A model generated the notes under the pieces. That model had not been told where the DNA came from. It searched no databases and worked only from the letters and a program-made list of their open reading frames with translations. The translations under genes were made by a program, and so were the position numbers. A stretch of 64,000 nt of DNA, from the NCBI GenBank assembly GCA_001899205.1, contig MKVL01000012.1, positions 62,001-126,000 of the forward strand. The letters run 5' to 3'. Positions 36,248 to 44,708 of the stretch are shown piece after piece. Each line of letters starts with the position of its first letter. Position 1 is the first letter of the stretch. This stretch comes from Mesorhizobium sp. 65-26 (GTDB lineage Bacteria; Pseudomonadota; Alphaproteobacteria; Rhizobiales; Rhizobiaceae).

Positions 36248-36541
36248 TCAGTGGAAATAGCGGTTCATCCGCTTCGCCAGTTCGATGTCGAGCGCCGTCA
36301 CGCCGCCGGCGTCATGCGTGTTCAGCGTCACGTCGACGGTCTTGTAGACATTTGACCAGTCGGGGTGGTGGTCCATCTTCTCCGCCGCGAGCGCGACGCG
36401 CGTCATGAAGGCGAAGGCCTCGGAGAAGTTCTTGAAGTCGAAGCGGCGCCGGATCGAGGCATTGTCGTCGGCCAGGGCCCAGCCTTCGAGCTCGGCCAGC
36501 GCGGCGGAGACGGCTTCCTTGCTCAGTTTCTCTCTCGTCAT
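36248..36541 (-). CDS. 4a-hydroxytetrahydrobiopterin dehydratase
   Basis: 97 aa pterin-4a-carbinolamine dehydratase that regenerates the oxidised pterin cofactor. The active-site motif [28 protein letters not shown] (about residues 54-81) contains the catalytic His-His-Pro and the later His of NTHDAGG. N-terminal helix region [26 protein letters not shown] fits the family. The start at 36541 ([11 protein letters not shown]) gives normal size; no phenylalanine hydroxylase gene is in the window. Confidence 0.95.
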   Translation of the reverse strand: MTREKLSKEAVSAALAELEGWALADDNASIRRRFDFKNFSEAFAFMTRVALAAEKMDHHPDWSNVYKTVDVTLNTHDAGGVTALDIELAKRMNRYFH

Positions 36542-36715
36542 GTCGAAATCCCGTGCTATTCGCAAAATGGACTCCACCGTAGTGCATGTCTTGCGAAAGT
36601 GCGCGGCGGTTTTTGATCGGAGCGCGTGGGCGCGACAGGAAAAGTTCGTGTCGCCCGAAGACGCCGAGGCTGGTGCGACGAAATGCGTGAAAACGAGGGT
36701 TCAGGTGCCGCATCG

Positions 36716-37219
36716 ATGAACGGGAATCCGGTAAGTTCCGTCCTGTTCGTCTGCCTCGGCAACATCTGCCGCTCGCCGCTGGCCGAGGGCGTCTTCCGCG
36801 CCGTGCTGGAGGAGCGCGGATTTACTGGCATGACGGTCGATTCGGCAGGTACCGGCGGCTGGCATGCCGGCGAGCAGCCGGACCGTCGCTCCATCGCCAT
36901 TGCCGCGCACCATGGCGTCGACATTTCCGGGCAGAGGGCGCGTAAGGTCATCGTGGAGGATTTCTCCCGCTTCGACCTCATCCTCGGCATGGACCGGTCG
37001 AACGTGGCCGACCTGAAGGCGCTGGCGCCGGCCGAGGGGCGCGGCAAGGTGCATCGTTTCCTGGAGTTCGCGCGGCAGGGCGCGCGCGATGTGCCGGACC
37101 CCTACTATGACGGGCCGGATGCCGCCGCCGTCTACCGCATGGTCCGCGAAGCGTCGGAGGCGCTGGCGGCGCGCCTCGTACGGGATCCCGAAAACCGCAA
37201 TCGTTTCCGGCTCGACTGA
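36716..37219 (+). CDS. low-molecular-weight protein-tyrosine phosphatase
   Basis: 167 aa. The phosphate loop VLFVCLGNICRSPLAEGVFR carries CxxxxxR (C-LGNIC-R) near residue 12, and the general-acid loop is DVPDPYYDGPDAA near residue 128. Central motifs DSAGTGGWHAGEQPDRRS and DLILGMDRSNVADL are typical. The C-terminus, DPENRNRF plus four residues, is encoded by a fragment resembling the family D repeat at 16141-16191. ATG 36716 gives the usual start; an ATG at 36683 would add 11 residues. Confidence 0.94.
   Translation: MNGNPVSSVLFVCLGNICRSPLAEGVFRAVLEERGFTGMTVDSAGTGGWHAGEQPDRRSIAIAAHHGVDISGQRARKVIVEDFSRFDLILGMDRSNVADLKALAPAEGRGKVHRFLEFARQGARDVPDPYYDGPDAAAVYRMVREASEALAARLVRDPENRNRFRLD
37184..37210. 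repeat. family D repeat fragment inside the phosphatase 3' end
   Basis: The bases GATCCCGAAAACCGCAATCG followed by TTTCCGG parallel the plus-strand reading of the repeat at 16141-16191 (GACCCCGAAAATCGGAATCG then ATTTTCGG). Translated, both give DPENRNRF. Here the copy is coding and ends a few codons before the stop. Confidence 0.55.
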
Positions 37220-37285
37220 TCCTGCCCGGAAGAGCTGAAAGTCTCTCGAAAGTGGGGACCTGGCCTCCGAGGCCAGGCCGCGCGC

Positions 37286-37870
37286 TCAGAGCGTTCCCTG
37301 TGCGCCCAGGCGTGGTGTCGCGGCAGCCCGGTCCGCGCCCGAAAGCGACCAGGCCTCCTCGACGATATAGGGGCCGCCGCCAACGGAATCGCGCGACGAC
37401 ATCAGAACGAAGCGGCCGACGCGGAACGGCAGCGTCGAGAAATTGCCGCGCGCGGACAGGTATTGCGCGACATCAAGCGGGCTGGAATTGCGCAGCCGCG
37501 CCAGCGTCACATGCGGCGTGAACTTGCGCGGATCGGCGGGAACGCCGAGGCGCTGGCAGATGCGGTCGATCTCGCCCTGCAGCCCCGTCAGGTCGGGCGA
37601 GGCCGAAACCCCCGCCCACACCGCGTGCGGCTTCTTGCCGCCGAAGGCGCCGACGCCCGTCAGCGACAGGGAGAAGGAGGGCCGGTGTACCCGGTCGAGC
37701 GCGTCGACGATCTCGTCGGCCAGATGGCCTTCGATGTCGCCGATGAAGCGCAATGTCAGATGGTAGTTCTCGACATCGATCCAGCGGGCTCCGGGCAGGC
37801 CGCCCCGGAGCAGGGACAGCGAGAGGGCAGCGTCACGCGGAATTTCGAGGGCGGTGAAAAGACGCGGCAT
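37286..37870 (-). CDS. thpR: RNA 2',3'-cyclic phosphodiesterase (2H family)
   Basis: 194 aa. The two catalytic HxTx motifs of the 2H phosphoesterase family are present: NYHLTLRFIGD (about residue 40) and TPHVTLARLRN (about residue 126). N-terminus MPRLFTALEIPRDAALSLSLL is typical of ThpR/LigT, which opens 2',3'-cyclic phosphates on RNA. Cytosolic; single gene on the minus strand. Confidence 0.93.
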   Translation of the reverse strand: MPRLFTALEIPRDAALSLSLLRGGLPGARWIDVENYHLTLRFIGDIEGHLADEIVDALDRVHRPSFSLSLTGVGAFGGKKPHAVWAGVSASPDLTGLQGEIDRICQRLGVPADPRKFTPHVTLARLRNSSPLDVAQYLSARGNFSTLPFRVGRFVLMSSRDSVGGGPYIVEEAWSLSGADRAAATPRLGAQGTL

Positions 37871-37993
37871 GAAGAGCCTCCTGTCCTCGAATCGAAATGC
37901 ACCCCTAGCGAATCATCGATAGGCGAGCGGGGCAAGCTGTTTGTTGGCAACAGTCCGGCTGGCGCCTTTCCCCAACGTAAATTGCTCTCGCGC

Positions 37994-38635
37994 TCACGAC
38001 CTGCCCTGCGCCGCGATGGCCTTCTCGACCGTCGGCAGGATGCGCTCGACCATCTGGTCGACACCCTTGGGATTCGGATGCATGCCGTCCTCGAGCTGCA
38101 GCGCCGGCTGGCCGGCGACGCCGTCAAGAAAGAACGGATAGAGCGGAACGCCGTATTTCTCGGCGAGCCTGGGGAAGATGGGGTCGAATGCCGCCTGGTA
38201 GTCGGGGCCGAGATTGGGCGCGGCGCGCATGCCGACCAGGAGCACCGCGATGTGGCGCTCCTTCAGCTTCGCCAGCATGGCGTCGAGGTTCTTTTCGGTG
38301 ATGTCGGGCGCGAGGCCACGCAGCATGTCGTTGGCGCCGAGCTCGAGAATGACGAGCTGGGTGCCGTCAGGCACCGACCAGTCGAGCCGCGACAGTCCGC
38401 CGCTTGATGTATCGCCGGAGACGCCGGCATTGGCGATCACCACATCGTGCCCCTGCGCCTTCAAGGCGGCGGCCAGCCTGTCGGTGAACCCCTGATCGGG
38501 CCCCAGGCCGTAGCCCGCCATCAGGCTGTCACCCAAACCGACGATCTGGAAGGGAGCGGCGGCGGCCGACGAATTGGCGCCGCAAATGGCGAGGAAAAGC
38601 AGAAAGGCTGTGGCAACGCCGTGTTTGAAAGCCAT
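37994..38635 (-). CDS. periplasmic GDSL arylesterase/acyl-CoA thioesterase, TesA-like
   Basis: 213 aa SGNH hydrolase. Signal peptide MAFKHGVATAFLLFLAICGANSSAAAA. Catalytic blocks: block I FQIVGLGDSLMAGYGLG with the nucleophilic Ser, block II NAGVSGDTSSGGLSRL with the Gly, block III LELGANDMLRG with the Asn, and block V LEDGMHPNPKG with Asp and His. It hydrolyses esters or thioesters in the periplasm. It diverges from the ABC genes at 38721, the same arrangement as tesA-ybbA-ybbP in Escherichia coli. ATG 38662 is an alternative start. Confidence 0.93.
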   Translation of the reverse strand: MAFKHGVATAFLLFLAICGANSSAAAAPFQIVGLGDSLMAGYGLGPDQGFTDRLAAALKAQGHDVVIANAGVSGDTSSGGLSRLDWSVPDGTQLVILELGANDMLRGLAPDITEKNLDAMLAKLKERHIAVLLVGMRAAPNLGPDYQAAFDPIFPRLAEKYGVPLYPFFLDGVAGQPALQLEDGMHPNPKGVDQMVERILPTVEKAIAAQGRS

Positions 38636-38720
38636 GCGGCAGGCCCCATATAGCGAGAACATCTCTTGGCGGTGGCGGTCGTCTGTCGGGCGATCACCTT
38701 CGCTTCCCATATAGGACGAT

Positions 38721-39422
38721 TTGGATTTGACAGAAGCCGTCATCGCGCTGAGGGACGTATCGCTGACACTGGGGAGCGGCGCCTCGGCCGTGCATGTGCT
38801 GAAAGGCATCAGCCTTGATGTCGCGTCGGGAGAAGCCACCGGCATCGTCGGTCCCTCCGGTTCTGGCAAGTCGACGCTGCTGATGGTGCTGGCCGGGCTT
38901 GAGCGCGTGGATTCGGGCACGGTGCGCATCGCCGGCGAGCTGCTCAACGACAGAAGCGAGGATCAGATCGCATCGTTTCGAGGGCGAAACGTCGGCATCG
39001 TGTTCCAGTCTTTCCATCTCATCCCGAACATGACCGCGCTGGAGAATGTCGCCGTGCCGCTGGAACTTGCCGGCCACGCCGATCCGTTCGCGGTCGCGGC
39101 GCGGGAGCTGGCGGCGGTGGGGCTAAGCGAGCGCGTCACCCATTATCCGGGCGAGCTGTCGGGCGGCGAGCAGCAGCGCGTGGCGATCGCGCGGGCGCTG
39201 GCGCCGTCGCCGCGCATCCTGATCGCCGACGAGCCGACCGGCAATCTCGACCAGGCGACGGGCAGACAGGTGGCGGACCTGCTGTTCGCCAAGGCGGCAG
39301 AGCGTGGCATGACACTGGTACTGGTCACGCACGATCCGGCGCTGGCGGCGCGTTGCACGAGACAGGTCTCGATGCGTTCGGGGCGGATCGAGGATCCTGT
39401 GCCGGTGGAAGTGACGGGGTAG
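38721..39422 (+). CDS. ABC transporter ATP-binding protein, LolD/YbbA-like
   Basis: 233 aa from a TTG start (a second TTG at 38727 is possible; AGGA lies just upstream). Walker A GPSGSGKSTLLMVLAG (about residues 45-60), Q-loop FQSFHLIPNMTALENV, signature ELSGGEQQRVAIARAL, Walker B ILIADEPTGNLDQ, and switch His in LVTHDPALA. The MacB/LolD-type ATPase pairs with the FtsX-like permease that begins 4 bp after its stop. By analogy with YbbA-YbbP, the pair moves lipids or releases envelope factors rather than importing nutrients. Confidence 0.94.
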   Translation: MDLTEAVIALRDVSLTLGSGASAVHVLKGISLDVASGEATGIVGPSGSGKSTLLMVLAGLERVDSGTVRIAGELLNDRSEDQIASFRGRNVGIVFQSFHLIPNMTALENVAVPLELAGHADPFAVAARELAAVGLSERVTHYPGELSGGEQQRVAIARALAPSPRILIADEPTGNLDQATGRQVADLLFAKAAERGMTLVLVTHDPALAARCTRQVSMRSGRIEDPVPVEVTG

Positions 39423-39426
39423 CCGC

Positions 39427-42057
39427 ATGACGGACACGCCCTCATCCCGGAGCCAGCCCTTTCTCCCCGCCGGGCAAAAGGCGGCCGCCGAGCGGCCCGT
39501 CGAAGGAATTTCCCTGTTTCGAACCATAAGGCTTGCACTGCGCTTCTCGCTGCGCGAGATGCGCGGCGGGCTGTCTGGCTTCCTGATCTTCCTCGCCTGC
39601 ATCGCGCTCGGCGTGGCGGCGATCGGCGGCGTCAACTCGGTGGCGCGGGCGATTTCCGCCAGTGTCGCCGACCAGGGGCAGACGCTGCTCGGCGGCGACC
39701 TGCGCTTCCAGATCAACCAGCGCGAGGCAACGACGGCCGAGCGTGCTTTTCTCGATAGTCTGGGCACGGTCTCCGAAAACACCGGCATGCGCTCGATGGC
39801 GCGGCTGGTCGACGGCTCCGACCAGGCGCTGGTCGAGGCCAAGGCGGTGGACGACGCCTATCCGCTCTACGGCACGATCGAGACGGAACCGGCGCTGTCC
39901 CGGCAGGATCTGCTCGGCGAACGCTCCGGGGTGTTCGGCGCCGTGGCTCCGGATCTTCTGTTCGACAGGCTGCACCTTTCGGTGGGCAGCCGCATCAAGC
40001 TTGGCGGGGCCATTTTCGAGTTGCGGGCAAGGCTGGTCAACGAGCCGGATGCGATATCCGACGGTTTCGGCTTCGCCCCGCGCCTGATGATCTCGAGGGA
40101 AGGGCTTGCGGCCTCGGGCCTGGTCCAGCCGGGCAGCCTGACCGAGAACGCCTACAAGGTGCGCCTGCCCGCCGGATCGGACGACGCGCGCGTCAAGGCG
40201 ATCCAGCAGCAGGCGGCGAAAGACTTTCCCGAATCGGGCTGGTCGATCCGCACGCGCGGCAATGCGGCGCCGGCGTTGTCGTCCAACATCGAGCGCTTCT
40301 CGCAGTTCCTGACCCTGGTCGGCCTGACGGCCCTGGTGGTCGGCGGCGTCGGCGTCGCCAATGCGGTGCGCGCCTATCTCGACGGCAAGCGCGGCGTCAT
40401 CGCCACCTTCAAGAGCCTCGGTGCTTCAGGCGGCTTCGTCTTTGCCGTCTATCTCACGCAGATCCTGATGATCGCCGCGCTCGGCATCGTGGCCGGGCTG
40501 GCGCTGGGCGCGCTGATGCCATTCGCGGCGAGCGCGGCCCTGCAATCTGTCATTCCGGTGCCGGCCGAAGGCGGTTTCTATCCCGGCGCGCTTGCCATGG
40601 CGGCGCTGTTCGGCGTGCTGGTCACGCTGGCCTTCGCGCTGCTGCCGCTCGGGCGGGCACGCGACGTGCCGGCGACGGCGCTGTTTCGCGAAATGGGCTT
40701 CGAGGGCCGCGGCCGTCCGCGCCTCGTCTATGTCGCGACCGCGCTCGGCATCGCGGCGCTGCTGGCCGCGCTGGCCATCCAATTCTCCGGCGACCGGCGC
40801 ATCGCCGCGATCTTCGTCGGCGCCACCCTGTTCGCCTTCCTGGTGCTGCGCCTTGTCGGCGCCCTGGTGCAGTGGCTGGCGCGCAAGAGCCCTCGCGTGC
40901 GTTCCACGGCGCTGAGGCTGGCCATCGGCAACATCCACCGGCCGGGCGCGCTGACGCCTTCGGTGGTGCTTTCGCTCGGACTCGGGCTGACGCTGCTGGT
41001 GACGCTGGCGCTGATCGACGGCAATCTCCGGCGGCAGATCGAGGGCAACCTGTCGGAGCGAGCGCCCAACTTCTTCTTCGTCGACATCCAGGCCAGCGAC
41101 GTCGACGCCTTCGCCACGCTGGTCGGCCGGGAGGCGCCGCAGGGAACGCTGGCCAAGGTGCCGATGCTGCGCGGCCGCGTGATGGCGCTGAGCGGCGTTC
41201 CCGTCGACAAGGTCAAGGTGCCGGCGGCGGGCGCGTGGGTGCTGCGAGGCGATCGCGGCCTGACCTACGACGCCAGGCAGCCGGAAAACACGACGCTGAC
41301 CGAAGGCGCGTGGTGGCCGGACAATTATGCCGGCGAGCCGCTGGTCTCGTTCTCGGCCCAGGAAGCCAAGGAAATCGGGTTGAAGCTCAGCGATACCGTC
41401 ACCGTCAACGTGCTCGGCCGCAACGTGACGGCCAGGATCGCCAATTTCCGCCAGGTCGAGTGGGAGAGCATGGGCATCAACTTCGTCATGGTGTTCTCGC
41501 CCAACACATTCGCCGGGGCGCCGCATGGCTGGATGGCGACGCTGACGGAAAAGAACGCCACCACGGCGGACGATGCCCGTGTCCTCAACGCGGTGACGCG
41601 GGCCTTCCCGGCGGTGACGACGGTGCGCGTCAAGGACGCTCTCGACATCGTCAACCGGCTGGTCGGGCAGTTGGGCACGGCGATCCGGTCGGCGGCGGGC
41701 GTGGCGCTGATCTCGTCGGTGCTGGTGCTGGCCGGCGCGCTCGCCGCGGGCAATCGGGCGCGCGTCCACGACGCGGTGGTGCTGAAGACGCTTGGCGCGA
41801 CGCGCAGGACGCTGATCCTGGCCTTCTCGCTGGAATATATGCTGATCGGCCTGGCCACCGCCCTGTTCGCCCTGGCGGCGGGCAGCGTCGCGGCGTGGTT
41901 TGTTGTCGCACGCATCATGATGCTGCCGTCGCACTTCATGCCCGAGGTGGCGCTGGCGACAGTGGTTCTGTCGCTGGTGGTGACGGTCGGCATCGGGCTT
42001 GCCGGAACGTGGAGGGTGCTGGGCCACAAGGCGGCGCCGGTGCTGCGCGAACTCTAG
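39427..42057 (+). CDS. large FtsX-like ABC permease, YbbP-like
   Basis: 876 aa with about ten membrane helices in two FtsX repeats. An N-terminal helix near residue 50 (SGFLIFLACIALGVAAIGGVNSVARAI) is followed by a large periplasmic domain; helices cluster at about 290-430 (including LVGLTALVVGGVGVANAVRAYLDGKRGVIATFKSLGA) and 740-870 (VALISSVLVLAGALAAGNRARVHDAVVLKTLGATRRTLI). The two near-identical cytoplasmic loops after helix pairs (K-S-L-G-A and K-T-L-G-A) are the ATPase contacts of the family. Works with the ATPase just upstream; substrate unknown. Confidence 0.95.
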   Translation: MTDTPSSRSQPFLPAGQKAAAERPVEGISLFRTIRLALRFSLREMRGGLSGFLIFLACIALGVAAIGGVNSVARAISASVADQGQTLLGGDLRFQINQREATTAERAFLDSLGTVSENTGMRSMARLVDGSDQALVEAKAVDDAYPLYGTIETEPALSRQDLLGERSGVFGAVAPDLLFDRLHLSVGSRIKLGGAIFELRARLVNEPDAISDGFGFAPRLMISREGLAASGLVQPGSLTENAYKVRLPAGSDDARVKAIQQQAAKDFPESGWSIRTRGNAAPALSSNIERFSQFLTLVGLTALVVGGVGVANAVRAYLDGKRGVIATFKSLGASGGFVFAVYLTQILMIAALGIVAGLALGALMPFAASAALQSVIPVPAEGGFYPGALAMAALFGVLVTLAFALLPLGRARDVPATALFREMGFEGRGRPRLVYVATALGIAALLAALAIQFSGDRRIAAIFVGATLFAFLVLRLVGALVQWLARKSPRVRSTALRLAIGNIHRPGALTPSVVLSLGLGLTLLVTLALIDGNLRRQIEGNLSERAPNFFFVDIQASDVDAFATLVGREAPQGTLAKVPMLRGRVMALSGVPVDKVKVPAAGAWVLRGDRGLTYDARQPENTTLTEGAWWPDNYAGEPLVSFSAQEAKEIGLKLSDTVTVNVLGRNVTARIANFRQVEWESMGINFVMVFSPNTFAGAPHGWMATLTEKNATTADDARVLNAVTRAFPAVTTVRVKDALDIVNRLVGQLGTAIRSAAGVALISSVLVLAGALAAGNRARVHDAVVLKTLGATRRTLILAFSLEYMLIGLATALFALAAGSVAAWFVVARIMMLPSHFMPEVALATVVLSLVVTVGIGLAGTWRVLGHKAAPVLREL

Positions 42058-42289
42058 GCGGCCGCGGCGAAAGACAGCCGCGCGGCGTTAAATTCGCTTA
42101 ATCTTTCGACCGCGCGAGCCGGGGAAACCGGGCTTCTTCGTGTTCACGATGCATTACATCCGGTTACGGTCTTGTTCTTGACGCGAAGAACCATCATATT
42201 TGCCGCAGGCATGCTGGAGCCTCGCCAGCGGCGCCTGGGTATTCGAAAGGACCCGACACCGGACGGGGCAGAAGCAACAGAGGATTCTC

Positions 42290-43069
42290 ATGGCTGAACC
42301 CCTTCGCAACTATCAGACGCGCACCGTGCCCGGTGCCCGCGTCGATGCCGACATCGATCAGGGCCTGCGCGTCTATATGATCAAGGTCTACAATCTGATG
42401 GGGCTTGGCCTCCTCATCACCGGCCTTGCCGCGGTCGGTACGATCATGCTGGCCACCACGACGAATCCGGCCGCCGCCGTCGCGACGCTGCCGAGCGGCG
42501 AAATGCTCACCTCCTTCGGCTACGCCATCTTCGCGTCGCCGCTGAAGTGGGTCGTGATGCTCGCGCCGCTGGCCGCGGTGTTCTTCCTGTCGTTCCGCGT
42601 GCAGTCGATGAGCGTGTCGGCCGCGCAGACGACGTTCTGGATCTATGCGGGCCTGGTCGGCCTGTCGCTGTCGTCGATCTTCCTGGTCTACACGACCGCC
42701 AGCATCTCGCAGACGTTCTTCGCCACCGCCGCCGCCTTTGGCGCGCTGTCGCTGTTCGGCTACACCACCAAGCGTGACCTGACGGCGATGGGCTCGTTCC
42801 TGATCATGGGCGTGTTCGGCATCATCATCGCGTCCGTGATCAACATCTTCCTGCAGTCGTCGGCGCTTTCCTTCGCCGTCTCGGCGATCGGCGTGCTGGT
42901 CTTCGCCGGCCTCACCGCCTACGACACGCAGAAGATCAAGGAGATGTATTTCGAGGGCGACCAGTACGAAGTCGCCGGCCGCAAGGCCATCATGGGCGCG
43001 CTGACGCTCTACCTCGACTTCATCAACCTGTTCATGTTCCTGCTGCAGTTCATGGGCGACCGCCGCTAA
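42290..43069 (+). CDS. Bax inhibitor-1/YccA family membrane protein
   Basis: 259 aa with seven membrane helices. N-terminus MAEPLRNYQTRTVPGARVDADIDQGLRVYMIKVYNLMGLGLLITGLAA, later FGYTTKRDLTAMGSFLIMGVFGIIIASVIN, and the signature region GVLVFAGLTAYDTQKIKEMYFEGD near residue 210 with the conserved Asp pair of the pH-gated calcium leak. Start ATG 42290 follows AGAGGA. Strong terminator 37 bp after the stop. The family is broadly conserved in rhizobia. Confidence 0.95.
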   Translation: MAEPLRNYQTRTVPGARVDADIDQGLRVYMIKVYNLMGLGLLITGLAAVGTIMLATTTNPAAAVATLPSGEMLTSFGYAIFASPLKWVVMLAPLAAVFFLSFRVQSMSVSAAQTTFWIYAGLVGLSLSSIFLVYTTASISQTFFATAAAFGALSLFGYTTKRDLTAMGSFLIMGVFGIIIASVINIFLQSSALSFAVSAIGVLVFAGLTAYDTQKIKEMYFEGDQYEVAGRKAIMGALTLYLDFINLFMFLLQFMGDRR

Positions 43070-43105
43070 GGCAACCGCCCGGCTGGGCTGGACCAGCGAG
43101 TCAGG

Positions 43106-43138
43106 AAAGGGCGGCCCAATGGGCCGCCCTTTTCTTTT
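43106..43138 (+). terminator. terminator of the YccA-family gene
   Basis: A 12-bp stem AAAGGGCGGCCC/GGGCCGCCCTTT with a 3-base loop, followed by TCTTTT. Confidence 0.9.
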
Positions 43139-43187
43139 GCCCGGCGCTCTGCTGTTATTGAAGGCGGATGATTGGACTGCATAAATT

Positions 43188-43754
43188 ATGAGCACCATTA
43201 CCATACGGCCGGCGATCTCGGCCGATCTGGAGCGGATCACCGATATCTACGCCGACGCGGTGCTGCATGGTACGGCCACATACGAGCTGGAGCCGCCGGG
43301 CCTGGCCGAGATGACCGTCCGGTTCGCCAACCTGATGGCGGGCGAATTTCCTTACCTTGTGGCTGAAAAGGGCGGCCTCGTGCTCGGCTACGCCTATGCC
43401 GGCCCGTTCCGGCCCCGGCCAGCCTATCGCTTCATCGTCGAGGATTCGGTCTATATCGCGCCGGAAGCCAAGGGCCAGGGCGTCGGGTCGCTGCTGATGC
43501 AGGCGCTGATCGAGGCATCGCGGTCGGCCGGCTTCCGCCAGATCATCGCCGTCATCGGCGACGGCCATTCTGACAGTGCCTCGGTGCGGCTGCACGAGAA
43601 GCTCGGCTTCCGTCACGCCGGCCGGCTGGAAGGCTCCGGCTACAAGCACGGACGCTGGCTCGACACGGTGTTCATGCAGCTCGAAATGAATGGCGGCGCC
43701 GGGCTGCCGCCCGATCCGAACTCGCTGCCGGAGCGGAATTTCCGGCAGAAATAG
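43188..43754 (+). CDS. GNAT acetyltransferase, phosphinothricin/methionine-sulfoximine type
   Basis: 188 aa. It matches the PAT/MddA-like subgroup: IRPAISADLERITDIYADAVLHGTATYELEPP at the N-terminus, then LVLGYAYAGPFRPRPAYRF, the acetyl-CoA loop VYIAPEAKGQGVGSLLMQALIEASRSAGF (about residues 87-115), and SASVRLHEKLGFRHAGRLEGSGYKHGRWLDTVFMQ. Such enzymes N-acetylate glutamine-synthetase inhibitors or methionine derivatives. In-house substrate unknown. Confidence 0.93.
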   Translation: MSTITIRPAISADLERITDIYADAVLHGTATYELEPPGLAEMTVRFANLMAGEFPYLVAEKGGLVLGYAYAGPFRPRPAYRFIVEDSVYIAPEAKGQGVGSLLMQALIEASRSAGFRQIIAVIGDGHSDSASVRLHEKLGFRHAGRLEGSGYKHGRWLDTVFMQLEMNGGAGLPPDPNSLPERNFRQK

Positions 43755-43825
43755 CCACACGCCGAGAGCGTTACGCAAAACCGCCGCGCGCTTGCCGGAA
43801 CCGTTCTATCCATTTGTTTTTGCCG

Positions 43826-43872
43826 CATTTGTGCGACGCCAGACGTTTCCATCTGGCTGCAAAATGCTCTAG
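43826..43872. repeat. dispersed palindromic repeat, family A copy 2
   Basis: Same order as the copy at 8326-8373: GTGCGACGCC, a GCCAGA/TCTGGC stem, then GCAAAATGCTCTAG. The CTAG end is again the stop codon of a minus-strand gene, here DUF2794 (TAG at 43871-43869). Confidence 0.75.
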
Positions 43873-44249
43873 ACCAGCTTGAGCTGCCGGTCGAAGATAC
43901 CGAGCACCCGGCCGAGTTCGGCGCCGCGCTTGAGGATGCGCCCGCCGGCCGCGACGACCGAGAACGCGCCCTGCCGGCGCGCCAGCTTCGGGTCCTTGAC
44001 GATCTGGAACAGCGGCACCTCGCTGGTGCGGCGGAAGACGGAAAAGACGGCCCGGTCGGAGAGATGGTCGATCGCGTAGTCGCGCCATTCGTTGGCGGCG
44101 ACCATACGGCCGTAGACCCTGAGGATCTGGTCCAGTTCGCGACGGTCGAAGCGTACCGGCTGATCGAGACGTTCGCGTCGCGCCTCGTGCAGCGGGATCA
44201 ATATTGCGGATGCGTCCCCATCCTCCGTGCCGCTGCCGCGATCGGTCAT
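43869..44249 (-). CDS. DUF2794 domain-containing protein
   Basis: 126 aa. Family sequence: VRFDRRELDQILRVYGRMVAANEWRDYAIDHLSDRAVFSVFRRTSEVPLFQIVKDPKLARRQGAFSVV (about residues 28-95), then GRILKRGAELGRVLGIFDRQL. This is a small soluble protein conserved in alphaproteobacteria, function unknown. The ATG at 44249 has GAGGGA about six bases upstream; the longer open frame (to 44516) crosses the intergenic region and is spurious. The stop codon belongs to a family A repeat. Confidence 0.9.
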   Translation of the reverse strand: MTDRGSGTEDGDASAILIPLHEARRERLDQPVRFDRRELDQILRVYGRMVAANEWRDYAIDHLSDRAVFSVFRRTSEVPLFQIVKDPKLARRQGAFSVVAAGGRILKRGAELGRVLGIFDRQLKLV

Positions 44250-44449
44250 GCTCAATCCCTCGAAGTGAGTCTTCGCAACACCAAGGTTTGCGCTTTCCCC
44301 GCCCAATTGCAATACCCGGCTAAGCAGCGGCGGGCGGGCGGCGCTCTCGTGGCGGACACTCACATTTGTAAAACGTGATGTTGGAATTGGTGATGCTTCG
44401 CCACAATCCCGCCGTTTTTTATCCGCGCTCATGCCCCAATGTCCGACGA

Positions 44450-44624
44450 ATTTACTCGCGTTGCCTGAGACGGTTCGGTCCGGCACCGGCTCGTAAACCC
44501 CAAGCCCCCCGCCCACGGGTCTGCGTCGGATCGAACCAACCTCGGTTTTTCCTTGGAAGAATCGGGTGCGACGATCCCAAAACTAAATGACCGGCGTCAG
44601 AAGCAAGCTGACGTCGGTTTTTTA
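44450..44624 (+). ncRNA. candidate small RNA with its own terminator
   Basis: A long imperfect hairpin pairs GGTTCGGTCCGGC (44472-44484) with GTCGGATCGAACC (44525-44537), allowing G-U pairs, across a C-rich loop. About 55 bases later comes a separate terminator stem with six Ts. No plausible protein is encoded (the 71-codon frame has no ribosome site). The 5' end is a guess. I could not match it to 6S, tmRNA, SRP or RNase P RNA by eye. Confidence 0.3.
44591..44624 (+). terminator. Rho-independent terminator with no upstream plus-strand gene
   Basis: CCGGCGTCAG (44591-44600) pairs with CTGACGTCGG (44608-44617), one G-U pair, loop of seven bases, followed by TTTTTTATT. The nearest plus-strand gene ends 840 bp upstream, so it must serve an unannotated transcript. 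Confidence 0.75.
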
Positions 44625-44625
44625 T

Positions 44626-44695
44626 TGCTCAGCGCTCGTTGTCCCTGGGGCGGAGCGACGCAAAGCGGCGCGCAGACCCCGGGATGACGACGCGC
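44626..44695. repeat. fragment of the CCTAGG dispersed repeat, family E
   Basis: Contains CCCTGGGGCGGAGCGACGC and GCGCAGACCCCGGGATGACGA, matching parts of the copies at 51943-52170 and 53815-53975. Confidence 0.55.
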
Positions 44696-44708
44696 TAAAG
44701 GCCAAAGC

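Larger units (their letters stand above)
44250..44708. other. 459-bp gap holding a candidate RNA gene and a repeat fragment
   Basis: No protein gene is supported. From left to right: the promoter side of DUF2794, a structured plus-strand segment with its own terminator (44450-44624), and a fragment of the CCTAGG repeat family (44626-44695). Confidence 0.5.

Noticed and set aside
40426-42027. 533-codon minus-strand frame over the FtsX-like permease
   Set aside because: Antisense shadow of a clear membrane protein gene.
38721-42057. LolD-LolC/E lipoprotein export system
   Set aside because: The permease is much longer than LolC/E and has two FtsX repeats; the divergent TesA-like esterase points to the YbbA-YbbP arrangement instead.
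44525-44560. T-arm-like GGATCGAACC sequence suggesting a tRNA
   Set aside because: No acceptor stem, anticodon arm or CCA context fits on either strand; it is half of a longer hairpin.
44375-44590. 71-codon plus-strand ORF in the DUF2794-DUF1223 gap
   Set aside because: No ribosome site or recognisable protein; the region is better explained by RNA structure with a terminator.
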